A DNA stretch of 64,000 nucleotides from Herbaspirillum chlorophenolicum (GTDB lineage: Bacteria; Pseudomonadota; Gammaproteobacteria; Burkholderiales; Burkholderiaceae_D), in the NCBI RefSeq assembly GCF_001189955.1, contig NZ_LFLT01000008.1, positions 90,210-154,209 on the forward strand. Reading direction: 5' to 3'. The first letter of the stretch is position 1; each line of letters opens with the position of its first letter. The position numbers and the translations under genes are program-made. The notes beneath the pieces are model-generated. The model worked only from the letters and a program-made list of their open reading frames with translations. It made no database searches and was not told the DNA's origin. Below are positions 53,805 to 62,769 of the stretch, one piece after another.

Positions 53805-54932
53805 ATGATGAACGATCATGACGACCTGATCCTGCTGACCGGCGCTACCGGGTTTCTCGGCAGCGCGGTGGCGGCCGAACTGATACGGCAGCGCCAGGGC
53901 GCGCGCCTGCTGCTGATGGTGCGCGGTGCGGATGCGGCAAGCGCCCATGCCCGCGTCATCGCGCAGTTGCGCTGCTTGCAGGTGCCGGAAGAAGAGCTGC
54001 TGCGCTTGCGTCCTTCGCAGATCCTGCTGGCCAGCCTGGAGCGGGTGGAGGCCATCGCCGGCGACACGCGCCTGGCGCGGGTGGGTGTCGCGATCCATTG
54101 CGCGGCGCATGCCAGTTTTGCGAACCATCCTGCGGTGGGGGCGCTCAATGTCGATGCCAGCGTGATCCTGGCGCACCTGCTGCAGCGTTATGCGCGGCTG
54201 CGCCGCTTTATCTACATCGGCACTGCCATGGCGTGCGGCAGCCGGCAACCGGTCGGCAGCGACATCGCCGAGAACGCGGCGCTGCCGCTGGACGAGTGCG
54301 AGCACCTGGTGCCCTACACCCATTCCAAGGCGGTGTGCGAACTGTTGCTGGCGAAGATGGCGCCGGCCCTGCCGCTGGTGGTGCTGCGCCCATCCATCAT
54401 CGTCGGTCACACCCGGTTGGGGTGCGCGCCATCGGCCAGCATCTACTGGGTGTTTCGCGCCTGGCGCGCCCTGGGCGCCAGCGTGGCGGAGCTGCGGCAG
54501 AAGATCGACGTGGTGCCGGTGGATTGGTGCGCGGCGGCCATCGCGGCGGCGGCGCTGAGGCCGCAATGGGAGCATGGACTGCTGCACCTGTCGGCCGGTG
54601 AGGAGCGCAGCTGCAGCTTCGCCGATATCGATAGCGAACTGGCATGCGCCGACGGCGAGCCGCCCGGCGCCTACGGCATCTTGCCGCTGGAGCGCTTGCC
54701 GGAACTGCTGCCGCGCATCCGCGAACGCCTGCCCGATTGCAGCCCGCGTCTGATGCTGCGTGCGCTTCGGCTGTATGGCGGCTTTGCGCGGCTGGGTTAT
54801 ACCTTCAGCAATCGCGCCATGCAGGAGGCCGATATCCCGCCACCGCCGCCGCTGACGCGCTACATCGGCCTGTGCGCGGCCAGCGTCGCACACCAGCCGG
54901 TATCGCAGCAGATGGCCTGGGATTTCAAGTGA
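53805..54932 (+). CDS. NAD(P)-dependent extended SDR, thioester/fatty-acyl reductase-like
   Basis: A 375-residue Rossmann protein. LLTGATGFLGSAVAAELIR binds the cofactor; VAIHCAAHASF, FIYIGTAMACGSRQ and the active-site YTHSK agree with the male-sterility/thioester-reductase (NAD_binding_4) group. Such domains reduce acyl thioesters to aldehydes or alcohols. No carrier protein or synthetase is nearby, and the C-terminal 120 residues are not recognised. AAAGGAC precedes ATG 53805. It is convergent with the TctE-like gene; their stops are 2 bases apart. Confidence 0.85.
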   Translation: MMNDHDDLILLTGATGFLGSAVAAELIRQRQGARLLLMVRGADAASAHARVIAQLRCLQVPEEELLRLRPSQILLASLERVEAIAGDTRLARVGVAIHCAAHASFANHPAVGALNVDASVILAHLLQRYARLRRFIYIGTAMACGSRQPVGSDIAENAALPLDECEHLVPYTHSKAVCELLLAKMAPALPLVVLRPSIIVGHTRLGCAPSASIYWVFRAWRALGASVAELRQKIDVVPVDWCAAAIAAAALRPQWEHGLLHLSAGEERSCSFADIDSELACADGEPPGAYGILPLERLPELLPRIRERLPDCSPRLMLRALRLYGGFARLGYTFSNRAMQEADIPPPPPLTRYIGLCAASVAHQPVSQQMAWDFK

Positions 54933-54934
54933 TC

Positions 54935-56389
54935 TTAGAGCCGCACCTCGATCACCCCGGGAAAGGCGACGCGCACCACCAGTCCAGCGCCTTGCGGCGA
55001 ACGTTCCAGTACGATGTCCGCGCGATGCAGGGCGGCGATTTCGCGCACGATGGACAGACCGAGGCCGGTGCCGGAGGGGTTGATGTGCTGTGTCGCGCTG
55101 GCGCGGTAAAACGGTTCGAAAACGCGCTCGCGCTCGGCGTCCGCGATGCCGGGGCCGTTGTCTTCCACTTCCAGCAGTGCTCGCGTGGCGTGGCCGGGCT
55201 CGCTGGCGGCATACACGCGTAGCGTGATGCGCCCGCCTTCGGGCGTATAGCGGATGGCGTTGTCGAGCAGGTTGACCATCAGTTCATGCAGCAGCAGCGC
55301 GTTGCCGTCGATGCGGATGTCGCCTTCGCTGTCGAAGGACAATTCGATGCGGCGCATCACCGCCTGTTGCGACAACTCCAGCGCCACCTGGCGTACCGCA
55401 TCGCTCAGCGAGACCGGGGCCGTGCCGCCTTCGGCGGCGCCGTGTTCGGCGCGCGCCAATGTCAGCAAGCGGTTGGCCAGGTGCACGGTGGCGTCGGTGG
55501 TGCGCGCCATGCCTTCGACCAGCTCCCGCAATTCGGCCGGATCGTGTTGCCCGCGCCTGAGTTCGCGCAAGCTCAGTTCGGCCTGGGTCTTCAAGACCGT
55601 CAGCGGCGTGCGTAGCTGGTGCGAGGCGTCGGCGATAAAACGGCGCTGTCCCGCGATCAGCGTTTGCAGCCTCTCCATGTAGCCGTTCATGGCCAGCACC
55701 AGCGGCCGCATTTCCTTATGCACCAATGCCGGGTCGAAGCCGGAAAGGTCGGTGGGAGCGCGCGATTCGACTTCGCCGCGCAACTGCATCATCGGACGCA
55801 GCACGAAGCGCACCGCAACCCACACCAGGAGCGCCGCCACGGTAACCAGGGTACCCTGGCGCCACAGCGTATCGAACAGGATCTTGCGCGTCATGCCGTT
55901 GCGCGCATCCATGGTTTCGCCGACCTGGATCAGCACGATGCCGCGCATGCTGTCGTCATACACCGGTTGCAGCAGTGCGGCGATGCGGATGGGCTGGTCG
56001 TGGTAGTCGGCCTGGTAAAAGCGCACCAGCGCCGGATAGGCTTCCGACCGTTTGACATCGGGAGGCACCGGCGGCAGGTCGCCGTAACCCGATACCAATT
56101 CGCCTTTCAGGCCGGTGACTTTGTAATAGATGCGGCCCAGGGTATCGGTTTCGAAACTGTCGAGCGCTACATAGGGGACATCGGCGATGACATGGTCGTC
56201 AACCACGGAAACGCGTTCGGCCAGCGCCCGGGTGGAAGCCAGCAGCGAGCGGTCGTAGGCCAGGTCGGCTACCTCAAGGGCGTTGTAGTAGACCGAGACG
56301 GCATCCACCGCCACCAGTAGTGTCAGCGGAATCAGCAGCCAGCGCAACAGCTGGCTGCGCAGGCTGCCCAGTTTCGCGTGTGCTGCCAT
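54935..56389 (-). CDS. Sensor histidine kinase, TctE-like
   Basis: A 484-residue membrane kinase. Helix 1 (LRWLLIPLTLLVAVDAVSVY) is followed by a periplasmic 2CSK_N-type sensor domain (YDRSLLASTRALAERVSV and GETMDARNGM), as in TctE. Helix 2 is LVTVAALLVWVAVRFV. The phosphoacceptor is His257 in DASHQLRTPLTVLK; NLLDNAIRYTPEGG, DNGPGIADAE and GTGLGLSIV bind ATP. The ATG at 56389 overlaps the regulator stop (TGATG); GTG 56392 is an alternative. TctE systems sense tricarboxylates with help from a TctC protein; a TctC-like gene is divergent nearby. Confidence 0.93.
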   Translation of the reverse strand: MAAHAKLGSLRSQLLRWLLIPLTLLVAVDAVSVYYNALEVADLAYDRSLLASTRALAERVSVVDDHVIADVPYVALDSFETDTLGRIYYKVTGLKGELVSGYGDLPPVPPDVKRSEAYPALVRFYQADYHDQPIRIAALLQPVYDDSMRGIVLIQVGETMDARNGMTRKILFDTLWRQGTLVTVAALLVWVAVRFVLRPMMQLRGEVESRAPTDLSGFDPALVHKEMRPLVLAMNGYMERLQTLIAGQRRFIADASHQLRTPLTVLKTQAELSLRELRRGQHDPAELRELVEGMARTTDATVHLANRLLTLARAEHGAAEGGTAPVSLSDAVRQVALELSQQAVMRRIELSFDSEGDIRIDGNALLLHELMVNLLDNAIRYTPEGGRITLRVYAASEPGHATRALLEVEDNGPGIADAERERVFEPFYRASATQHINPSGTGLGLSIVREIAALHRADIVLERSPQGAGLVVRVAFPGVIEVRL

Positions 56390-57063
56390 CACACTGCCTG
56401 CAGCAGGTAGCCCAGGCCGCGCAGCGTGGTAATGGAGACGCGTCCGGGGCCGGCGTGTTCCAGTTTCTTGCGCAGGCGATGGATGTAGATTTCGATGGCG
56501 TCGACACTGGCGTTGTCGTCCAGCGAAAACACCTGCTGGAACAATTTCTCCTTGGGCACCGTATGCCCGTGGCGCGCCAGCAGCGCTTCCAGCACCGCAT
56601 GTTCGCGCGGGGTCAGCGCCAGCAATTCGCCGCCGTAGCTGAACGTGCGCGAAACGGTGTCGAAGCAGAGCGCGCCGCAGTTGACGGTGACCGCTTCATT
56701 GTTCTGTGTGCGGCGCAGCAGCGCTTTGACGCGCGCTTCCAGTTCTTCCAGTTCAAAAGGTTTGGCGAGGTAATCGTCGGCGCCGAGGTTCAGGCCGTTG
56801 ACGCGGTCGGCCAGCCCGCCGCGGGCGGTCAGGATCAATACCGGCGTGCGGCTGCCGCGCGCGCGCATGCGCTTCAATACTTCCAGGCCATCCATTTTGG
56901 GCAGCGTGAGGTCGAGGATCACCAGCGCGTATTCCTGCGTCAGCAACAGGCTGTCGGCATCGGCGCCATTGTGTGCGCATTCCACGCTGAGGCGGGCGTC
57001 CTGCAGGGCTTTGGAAAGCCAGCGGGAAAGTTCGACGTGATCTTCTACCAGCAAGATGCGCAT
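56389..57063 (-). CDS. OmpR-family response regulator, TctD-like
   Basis: A 224-residue regulator. The receiver has VEDH, Asp51 (VILDLTLPKMDG), the Thr in ILTARG and the Lys in LAKPFELEEL. The winged helix includes LTPREHAVLEALL, NASVDAIEIYIHRLRKKL and TTLRGLGYLL. AAGG precedes ATG 57063; the open frame to 57369 is not coding upstream. It is divergent from the TctC-like and AfuABC-like genes. An 11-bp spaced direct repeat in the intergenic region is a candidate binding site. Confidence 0.95.
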   Translation of the reverse strand: MRILLVEDHVELSRWLSKALQDARLSVECAHNGADADSLLLTQEYALVILDLTLPKMDGLEVLKRMRARGSRTPVLILTARGGLADRVNGLNLGADDYLAKPFELEELEARVKALLRRTQNNEAVTVNCGALCFDTVSRTFSYGGELLALTPREHAVLEALLARHGHTVPKEKLFQQVFSLDDNASVDAIEIYIHRLRKKLEHAGPGRVSITTLRGLGYLLQAV

Positions 57064-57225
57064 GATGCTACCTTGTTCGAATAATGTTGATGCGGTGCCG
57101 GGATGTTGTCGATATGCTTCCGGCTCGTCTCCAGCGCGGATGCTAACAGATGCATGCGGCAGGTTGAAATGCATGGATGGCAACTGCGGAAATTGCGTAC
57201 CGGATTTTTTTACATTGGGCGCATC

Positions 57226-57244
57226 ACTGAAAGCCGACTGAAAG
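57226..57244. promoter_or_regulatory. Direct repeat ACTGAAAG with 11-bp spacing, likely TctD-type operator
   Basis: ACTGAAAG is found at 57226-57233 and exactly again at 57237-57244, separated by CCG. It lies in the divergent region (57064-57359) between the TctD-like regulator and the TctC-like gene. Same-face direct repeats of this spacing are typical of OmpR-family sites. Confidence 0.6.
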
Positions 57245-57359
57245 ACTTTTCTTGTAGCATTCGCCAACACCAAAAAAGAATCAAGCCGGAGACAAGACCA
57301 TGACGCATTCCCCCGATTCCCGATATTGCGCCGGCGCCTGAGCGGTGCAGCCGCGAAAG

Positions 57360-58322
57360 ATGACAGCAAGCAGCCTGCGCATCCTGTTGATGGTGTGCCT
57401 GTTGGCCTGCGCGGCGCCGCGTGCGTTCGCGCTGGAATGCATCGTGCCGGCCAAGCCCGGCGGCGGCATGGATGTTACCTGCAAGATGCTGCGCAAGGTA
57501 TTGCAATCGGATGCCGGGAGCGAGCCGGTGAAACTGAGCTACTTGCCCGGCGGCATTGGTGCGGTGGCGTGGAGTTCAGTCGTGTCGAAGCGACGCGGCG
57601 GGCCCGATACGCTGGTGGCGTTTTCCGGCGGTTCCCTGCTGAACCTGGCGCAGGGGAAATACGGCAAGGCCTCGGTGGATGACGTGCGCTGGGTGGCTGG
57701 CATAGGCATCGATTACGGCATGATCGCGGTACGCAGCGATGCTCCGTGGCACAACTTGCGCGAACTGCTGCAGGCGATCCGCAAGGATCCGGGCAAGACG
57801 ACGGTAGGATTGTCTGGGACGGTGGGTAGCCAGGACTGGCTGAAGATGTCCATGATCGTCGGCCGCGCCGGCATCGATCCCCGGCAGTTCCGTTTTGTGG
57901 CGCTGGAGGGCGGAGGCGATTCTTTTGCTGCGCTGCAGGCCGGGCACGTGCAAGTGATTTCAGGCGACGCGTCGGAAGTGGCGCACTTCATCGCAGAGGG
58001 GCGGGTGAGGATATTGGCGGTGCTGTCCGAGCAACGCCTGCCGGGTCCGCTGCAGGTAGTGCCTACCGCGCGCGAACAGGGGTATGACGTGGTGTGGCCC
58101 ATCATCCGCGGTTTTTACATGAGCCCGCATGTGCCGGAGGCGGAGTACCGGCGCTGGGTGGAATTTTTCGACAAGGCGATGGCCGACCCCGCTTTCGAGC
58201 GGCAACGCAGTGCCAGCGGCCTTTTCCCCTTTGCCATGACCGGCAAGCCGCTGACCGATTACATCGCGCAGACCGTTGCGCAGTACCGCAAGCAGTCCCA
58301 GGAGTTAGGGCTGGTTCGTTGA
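57360..58322 (+). CDS. Tripartite tricarboxylate transporter receptor, TctC/Bug family
   Basis: A 320-residue periplasmic protein. The signal peptide is LRILLMVCLLACAAPRAFA. The mature part starts LECIVPAKPGGGMDVTCKML, the pyrophosphate-like loop of Bug proteins that holds a carboxylate; GTVGSQDWLKM and YDVVWPIIRGFYMSP are also typical. The start may be GTG 57345 or ATG 57360. No TctA or TctB permease genes follow; an ABC transporter does. With the divergent TctDE pair, it may serve as a signal receptor rather than for uptake, which is inference. Confidence 0.9.
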   Translation: MTASSLRILLMVCLLACAAPRAFALECIVPAKPGGGMDVTCKMLRKVLQSDAGSEPVKLSYLPGGIGAVAWSSVVSKRRGGPDTLVAFSGGSLLNLAQGKYGKASVDDVRWVAGIGIDYGMIAVRSDAPWHNLRELLQAIRKDPGKTTVGLSGTVGSQDWLKMSMIVGRAGIDPRQFRFVALEGGGDSFAALQAGHVQVISGDASEVAHFIAEGRVRILAVLSEQRLPGPLQVVPTAREQGYDVVWPIIRGFYMSPHVPEAEYRRWVEFFDKAMADPAFERQRSASGLFPFAMTGKPLTDYIAQTVAQYRKQSQELGLVR

Positions 58323-58401
58323 TCAGGAATTGCCGATAACGCCGTCAGGCGTTTTCTTCAGCACTCCGCAACCAGCCTCATTTCAATATCAAGGAGAACA
58401 C

Positions 58402-59508
58402 ATGTTGCACAAACGTCGCCTGAGCGTCGCGCTCAGTCTCGCCCTCGCTTTGCCTGCCGCTTTTACCAACACCGCTTTTGCGCAAGCGCCGGCCGGCTAT
58501 CCCGCCGACTACGCCAAGATCATCGACGGTGCGAAGAAAGAAGGCAAGGTCGTGATCTACAGCACCACCGATTCCAAGGCAGCCGAGTCGCTGATCAAGG
58601 ATTTCGGCGCGCTCTATCCCGGTGTGAAGGTCGAGTACAACGACATGAACTCGACCGAGGCGTACAACCGTTTCATTTCGGAAGCGGCTGCCGGCGGCGC
58701 TACTGCCGACGTGATGTGGTCGTCTTCGATGGACCTGCAGCTCAAGCTGGCGTCGGACGGTTACGGCCTTACCTACAAGTCGCCTGAAGCCGCGGCCATC
58801 CCGGATTGGGCCAACTGGAAAGAAACCGCCTACGGCACCACATTCGAGCCGACTGCCATTGTCTACAACAAGCGCCTGGTGCCGGAAGCCGAAGTGCCGA
58901 CTACCCACGCCGAATTTACCCAGCTCCTGATCTCCAAGCAGGAAAAGTTCAAGAACAAGGTCACCACCTACGACATCGAAAAGTCCGGCGTGGGTTTCAG
59001 CCTGATCACCTATGACCTGAAGCTGAATCCGCAATTCTGGGATTTCGCCCGAGCCATGGGTGGCGTCGCGGCGCGCGTGCAATCGTCTACCGGCACCATG
59101 CTGGAACGCATCTCTTCGGGTGAAAACCTGATCGGCTACAACATTCTCGGTCCCTATGCACTGATCCGCGCCAAGAAGGACCCGTCGATCGGCGTCGCGT
59201 TCACCAAGGACTACAACCTGGTGCTCTCGCGCGTGCTCTTCATCAACAAGTCGGCCAAGAACGTCAACGCCGCCAAGCTGTGGCTGGACTACATCCTGTC
59301 CAAGCGCGGCCAGACCATTATCGCCAATGACGCGCAATTGTTCGCCATCCGTGGCGATGTCACCGGCGCGACCACCTCGGCTGAACTGAGCAAGCAACTT
59401 GGCGCGGCCTTGAAGCCGATGCCGGTGTCGACCGAATTGCTGGAGTACCTGGACCAGACCAAGCGCCTGGCATTTCTGAAGCAATGGAAGGAAGCCACCA
59501 AGAAATAA
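58402..59508 (+). CDS. ABC transporter substrate-binding protein, AfuA/FbpA family
   Basis: A 368-residue periplasmic protein. The signal peptide ends TAFAQ. EGKVVIYSTTDSKAAESLI, ADVMWSSSMDLQLKLAS, TAIVYNKRLVP and LWLDYILSKRGQ match the ABC-type Fe3+/phosphosugar receptor family. The protein has no adjacent Tyr-Tyr pair, the hallmark of FbpA iron ligands, so iron is less likely than an organic anion or phosphosugar, as for AfuA of some enterics. AAGGAG precedes ATG 58402. First gene of a three-part importer, preceded by the TctC-like gene. Confidence 0.9.
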   Translation: MLHKRRLSVALSLALALPAAFTNTAFAQAPAGYPADYAKIIDGAKKEGKVVIYSTTDSKAAESLIKDFGALYPGVKVEYNDMNSTEAYNRFISEAAAGGATADVMWSSSMDLQLKLASDGYGLTYKSPEAAAIPDWANWKETAYGTTFEPTAIVYNKRLVPEAEVPTTHAEFTQLLISKQEKFKNKVTTYDIEKSGVGFSLITYDLKLNPQFWDFARAMGGVAARVQSSTGTMLERISSGENLIGYNILGPYALIRAKKDPSIGVAFTKDYNLVLSRVLFINKSAKNVNAAKLWLDYILSKRGQTIIANDAQLFAIRGDVTGATTSAELSKQLGAALKPMPVSTELLEYLDQTKRLAFLKQWKEATKK

Positions 59509-59520
59509 GGCGGTCCGCCA

Positions 59521-59549
59521 GCCGCAACGGGTTCATCGTTGCGGCGATT
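59521..59549 (+). promoter_or_regulatory. Intercistronic hairpin after the binding-protein gene
   Basis: GCCGCAACG (59521-59529) pairs with CGTTGCGGC (59537-59545), followed by GATTTTC. In the 151-base gap between receptor and permease, such a stem would partly terminate transcription or protect the receptor mRNA, giving more receptor than permease. Confidence 0.6.
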
Positions 59550-59659
59550 TTCAACAAAGGAACCTGCATGGAGCGCGGCTGGCCGCAGCTCCGTTGCTGC
59601 CGCTTTGCCTGCCGTATGGCAACGCGGTGCGGGCAGATTCCGGTTTTTCGAGCTGAATC

Positions 59660-61471
59660 ATGCAAACAACCACATCGCTGCCCCGTAGCGAAGACATGCC
59701 AATCAAGCGGCGCCTGCGTCTGAACTGGCCGCGCGGCCTGGTCGTCGTACTGGCTGCGCTGGCCATTTTCGTGCCGCTGGTGCTGATCTTCTACCAGAGC
59801 TTCCTGTCGGCGCCGTTTTTCGCGCCCGTCAAGCATCTGAGCTTCGATTCCTACCGTTTCATCTTCGATGATCCGGATTTCCACCAGGCGTTCATCAACG
59901 GTTTTACGCTGGCGGCCGGGCTGACCGTGATCGCCGTGCCGCTGGGCAGCATGCTGGCATTCCTGATGGTGCGCACCGACTTGCCGGGGCGCAACTGGAT
60001 CGCGCCTGCGCTGATGGTGCCTATCTTCGTCTCGCCCATGGTGATCGGTTTCGGCTATGTGGTCTCGATGGGGCCGGTCGGCTTCTACACAGTGTGGTTC
60101 AAGCATCTGCTGTCTTTCTTCGGTATCGAAGGCGACCCGTGGAATATCTATGCCTTCCCCAGCATCGTCATCATTGCCGGCCTGACCCACGTGCCGCACG
60201 TCTACCTGTATGCCTCGGCCGCATTGAAGAGCCTGGGATCGGATGTGGAAGAAGCCGCCCGCGTGGCCGGCGCTTCGCCGCTGCAAGTGGCGCTGAATGT
60301 GTCGCTGCCGATGATCATGCCGGCACTGGCTTACTCCGGCGTGCTGGTGTTCTTCCTCGGCTTTGAAGTGTTCGGCCTGGTGCTGGTGCTGGGCGATCCG
60401 GAAGGCCACCTGGTGCTGCCGACCTATCTCTACAAATTGACCAACAAGCTGGGTACGCCGTCCTACCACCTGATGGCGGCAGTGGCCGTATGCCTGGTGG
60501 CGGTGACCATGCCGCTGGTGATGCTGCAGCGCTGGCTGCTGAAATCGGCCAGCAAATATGTCTCGATCAAGGGCAAGGGCGCGCGCCAGAAGGCATTGCC
60601 GCTGGGTAAATGGCGCTGGATCTCGTTCGCGCTGATTGCCGCCTGGCTGCTGTTCACGGTGGTGATTCCGCTGTCGGGCATTGCATTGCGCACGTTCGTG
60701 TCGCATTGGGGCGACGGCGTGAACCTGCTGGAAGTGCTGACGCTGCAGAATTTCCGCGATGTATGGGAGCAGCCCTCGCTGGTGCGCGGCATCGTCAACA
60801 CCGTGCTGATCGGCGTGATCGGCGGCGCGCTGGCCGTGGCTTGCTACACCGCCATCGCGCTGGCCATGCACCGCAAGCAGGACGGCATCACCCGCTTCCT
60901 CGACTACAGCGTGCTGGTGCCGCGCGCGGTGCCGGGCCTGTTGGCCGGCTTGTCCTTCCTGTGGGTATTCCTGTTCGTGCCGTCGCTGCTGGAGTCCACC
61001 TTGAAGGGCTTCGACAACGTCGTCGCACTGTGGCTGGTGGACAGCTTCATTCCTACGCTGCGTTCGCTGCGCTCGACCATCTTCTCGGTGTGGCTGGCGT
61101 ACTCGGTGGTGTGGCTGGCGTACGGCCTGCGCCTGATCAACACCGCACTGCTGCAGGTCGGCCCCGAACTGGAAGAGGCCGCCCGGGCGGTTGGCGCGTC
61201 GCGCTCCCAGGTCACCCGCGACGTCACGCTGCCGCTGGTGCGCTACGGCCTGATCGGCGCCTGGCTGATGGTGTTCCTGATCTTCGAGCGCGAGTACTCC
61301 ACCGGCGTCTACCTGCTCTCTCCCGGTACCGAAGTGATCGGTTCCATGATCGTCTCGATGTGGGCCGCCGGCGCCGTCGACCTGGTGGCTGCGCTGTCCT
61401 TCATCAACATCACGCTGGTGGCCGTGGGCCTCGGCATTGCGCTGCGCTTCGGCGTCAAGCTGCACGACTAA
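59660..61471 (+). CDS. ABC transporter permease, fused double-domain (AfuB/FbpB type)
   Basis: A 603-residue inner-membrane protein with about 12 helices in two homologous halves. Each half has an EAA-type loop: LGSDVEEAARVAGASPLQVA near 195 and GPELEEAARAVGASRSQVTR near 510. FbpB-type permeases are fused this way, so one chain forms the whole channel. The start is ATG 59660; ATG 59696 is possible because the first 12 residues are not conserved-looking. It works with the ATPase encoded 23 bases downstream. Confidence 0.93.
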   Translation: MQTTTSLPRSEDMPIKRRLRLNWPRGLVVVLAALAIFVPLVLIFYQSFLSAPFFAPVKHLSFDSYRFIFDDPDFHQAFINGFTLAAGLTVIAVPLGSMLAFLMVRTDLPGRNWIAPALMVPIFVSPMVIGFGYVVSMGPVGFYTVWFKHLLSFFGIEGDPWNIYAFPSIVIIAGLTHVPHVYLYASAALKSLGSDVEEAARVAGASPLQVALNVSLPMIMPALAYSGVLVFFLGFEVFGLVLVLGDPEGHLVLPTYLYKLTNKLGTPSYHLMAAVAVCLVAVTMPLVMLQRWLLKSASKYVSIKGKGARQKALPLGKWRWISFALIAAWLLFTVVIPLSGIALRTFVSHWGDGVNLLEVLTLQNFRDVWEQPSLVRGIVNTVLIGVIGGALAVACYTAIALAMHRKQDGITRFLDYSVLVPRAVPGLLAGLSFLWVFLFVPSLLESTLKGFDNVVALWLVDSFIPTLRSLRSTIFSVWLAYSVVWLAYGLRLINTALLQVGPELEEAARAVGASRSQVTRDVTLPLVRYGLIGAWLMVFLIFEREYSTGVYLLSPGTEVIGSMIVSMWAAGAVDLVAALSFINITLVAVGLGIALRFGVKLHD

Positions 61472-61494
61472 TTCGAACAGAAAGAGAAATCATC

Positions 61495-62592
61495 ATGTCT
61501 GAACTTTCCGTCAACGACCTGCACCTGGACTACGGTACCGGTGCTCACGCCAACCCTATTCTCAAGGGCGTCTCGATGCAATTGAAGCGGGGCGAAGTGG
61601 TGGCGCTGCTGGGTCCTTCCGGCAGCGGCAAGACCACGCTGCTGCGCGCGGTGGCCGGGCTGGAGTCGCCCAAGGCCGGCACCATCGACATCGGTACGCG
61701 CCGCGTATTCGACGGCACGCGCAACTTCGAGATGCCGGCCGAGGAGCGCAACCTTGGCCTGGTGTTCCAGTCCTACGCGCTGTGGCCGCACAAGACCGTG
61801 TCCGAGAACGTCGCCTATGGCCTGAAGCTGCGCAAGGTCTCGTCCAGCGATATCGCGGCGCGGGTGCAGGAGGTGCTGGCGCAACTTGGCCTGGGCCATC
61901 TGGGCGAGCGCTATCCGCACCAGCTCTCCGGCGGCCAGCAGCAGCGTGTGGCGATCGCCCGCGCGCTGGTCTACAACCCGCAAGTGATCCTGCTCGACGA
62001 ACCGCTCTCCAACCTCGACGCCAAGTTGCGTGAAGAAGCGCGGGCTTTCCTGCGCGAGCTGATCGTGCGCCTTGAACTTTCCGCGCTGATGGTCACCCAC
62101 GACCAGGGCGAGGCGATGGCGATTTCGGATCGCATCCTGCTGTTGAACAACGGCCGTATCGAACAGCAGGGCACGCCGCAGAGCATGTACCAGACTCCCG
62201 ACACCCTGTTCACCGCCGAATTCATGGGCAGCAACAACAAGCTGGCCGCACAGGTGGTCAGCCGAGAGGGCGACCGAGTCACGCTCAAGCTCGACGGCGG
62301 CACTGCCATGGCGACCCTGCGCGGCAACCCCGATGCCGCGCCTGGAAAGGATGTCACCGGCATCATCCGCGTCGAGCAGGTGCGTATCTCCGACCAGCCC
62401 ACCGACAACGCCATCCGCCTGCCGCTCTCTACCTGCATGTACCTGGGCGACCGCTGGGAATGCCTGTTCAAGGCCGGCGGTCTGACCGGTTCCGGCAACG
62501 GTGCAGTCGGATTGCGCGCCTATGCGCCGCAACGGCTGGAGCAGGGCGAGTACTGGCTTTGCCTGCCGGAGCAGGCGCTATGGGCTTTCTGA
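61495..62592 (+). CDS. ABC transporter ATP-binding protein (AfuC/FbpC type)
   Basis: A 365-residue ATPase. Walker A GPSGSGKTT lies near residue 40; the Q-loop is FQSYALWPH, the signature LSGGQQQRVAIARA, Walker B ILLDEPLSNLDA and the H-loop THDQGEAMA. A C-terminal TOBE-like domain of about 120 residues follows (IIRVEQVRIS). AAAGAG precedes ATG 61495. It energises the fused permease. Confidence 0.95.
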   Translation: MSELSVNDLHLDYGTGAHANPILKGVSMQLKRGEVVALLGPSGSGKTTLLRAVAGLESPKAGTIDIGTRRVFDGTRNFEMPAEERNLGLVFQSYALWPHKTVSENVAYGLKLRKVSSSDIAARVQEVLAQLGLGHLGERYPHQLSGGQQQRVAIARALVYNPQVILLDEPLSNLDAKLREEARAFLRELIVRLELSALMVTHDQGEAMAISDRILLLNNGRIEQQGTPQSMYQTPDTLFTAEFMGSNNKLAAQVVSREGDRVTLKLDGGTAMATLRGNPDAAPGKDVTGIIRVEQVRISDQPTDNAIRLPLSTCMYLGDRWECLFKAGGLTGSGNGAVGLRAYAPQRLEQGEYWLCLPEQALWAF

Positions 62593-62769
62593 TTCATCCG
62601 CTGCCAAGAGGATGACGGCGGGCGCATGGCCACAAGCCGCTGCGCCCGCCACGGCAACATGCAAGGCCGGTAACACCAGCAGTGCAAATAACAACAAGCC
62701 GCAGCCGTCCCCACGGCATGCGATATGCGGCACAGACCATTACAACAGCTTTCAACCAAGGAGATTACA

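Noticed and set aside
59360..61465. 701-codon open frame on the minus strand
   Set aside because: It is antisense to the fused ABC permease, extremely rich in His/Gln/Arg, and without a ribosome site or family.
58402..62592. Ferric iron ABC transporter
   Set aside because: The family label is common, but the receptor lacks the Tyr-Tyr iron-ligand pair and no Fur-like site was seen upstream; substrate left open.
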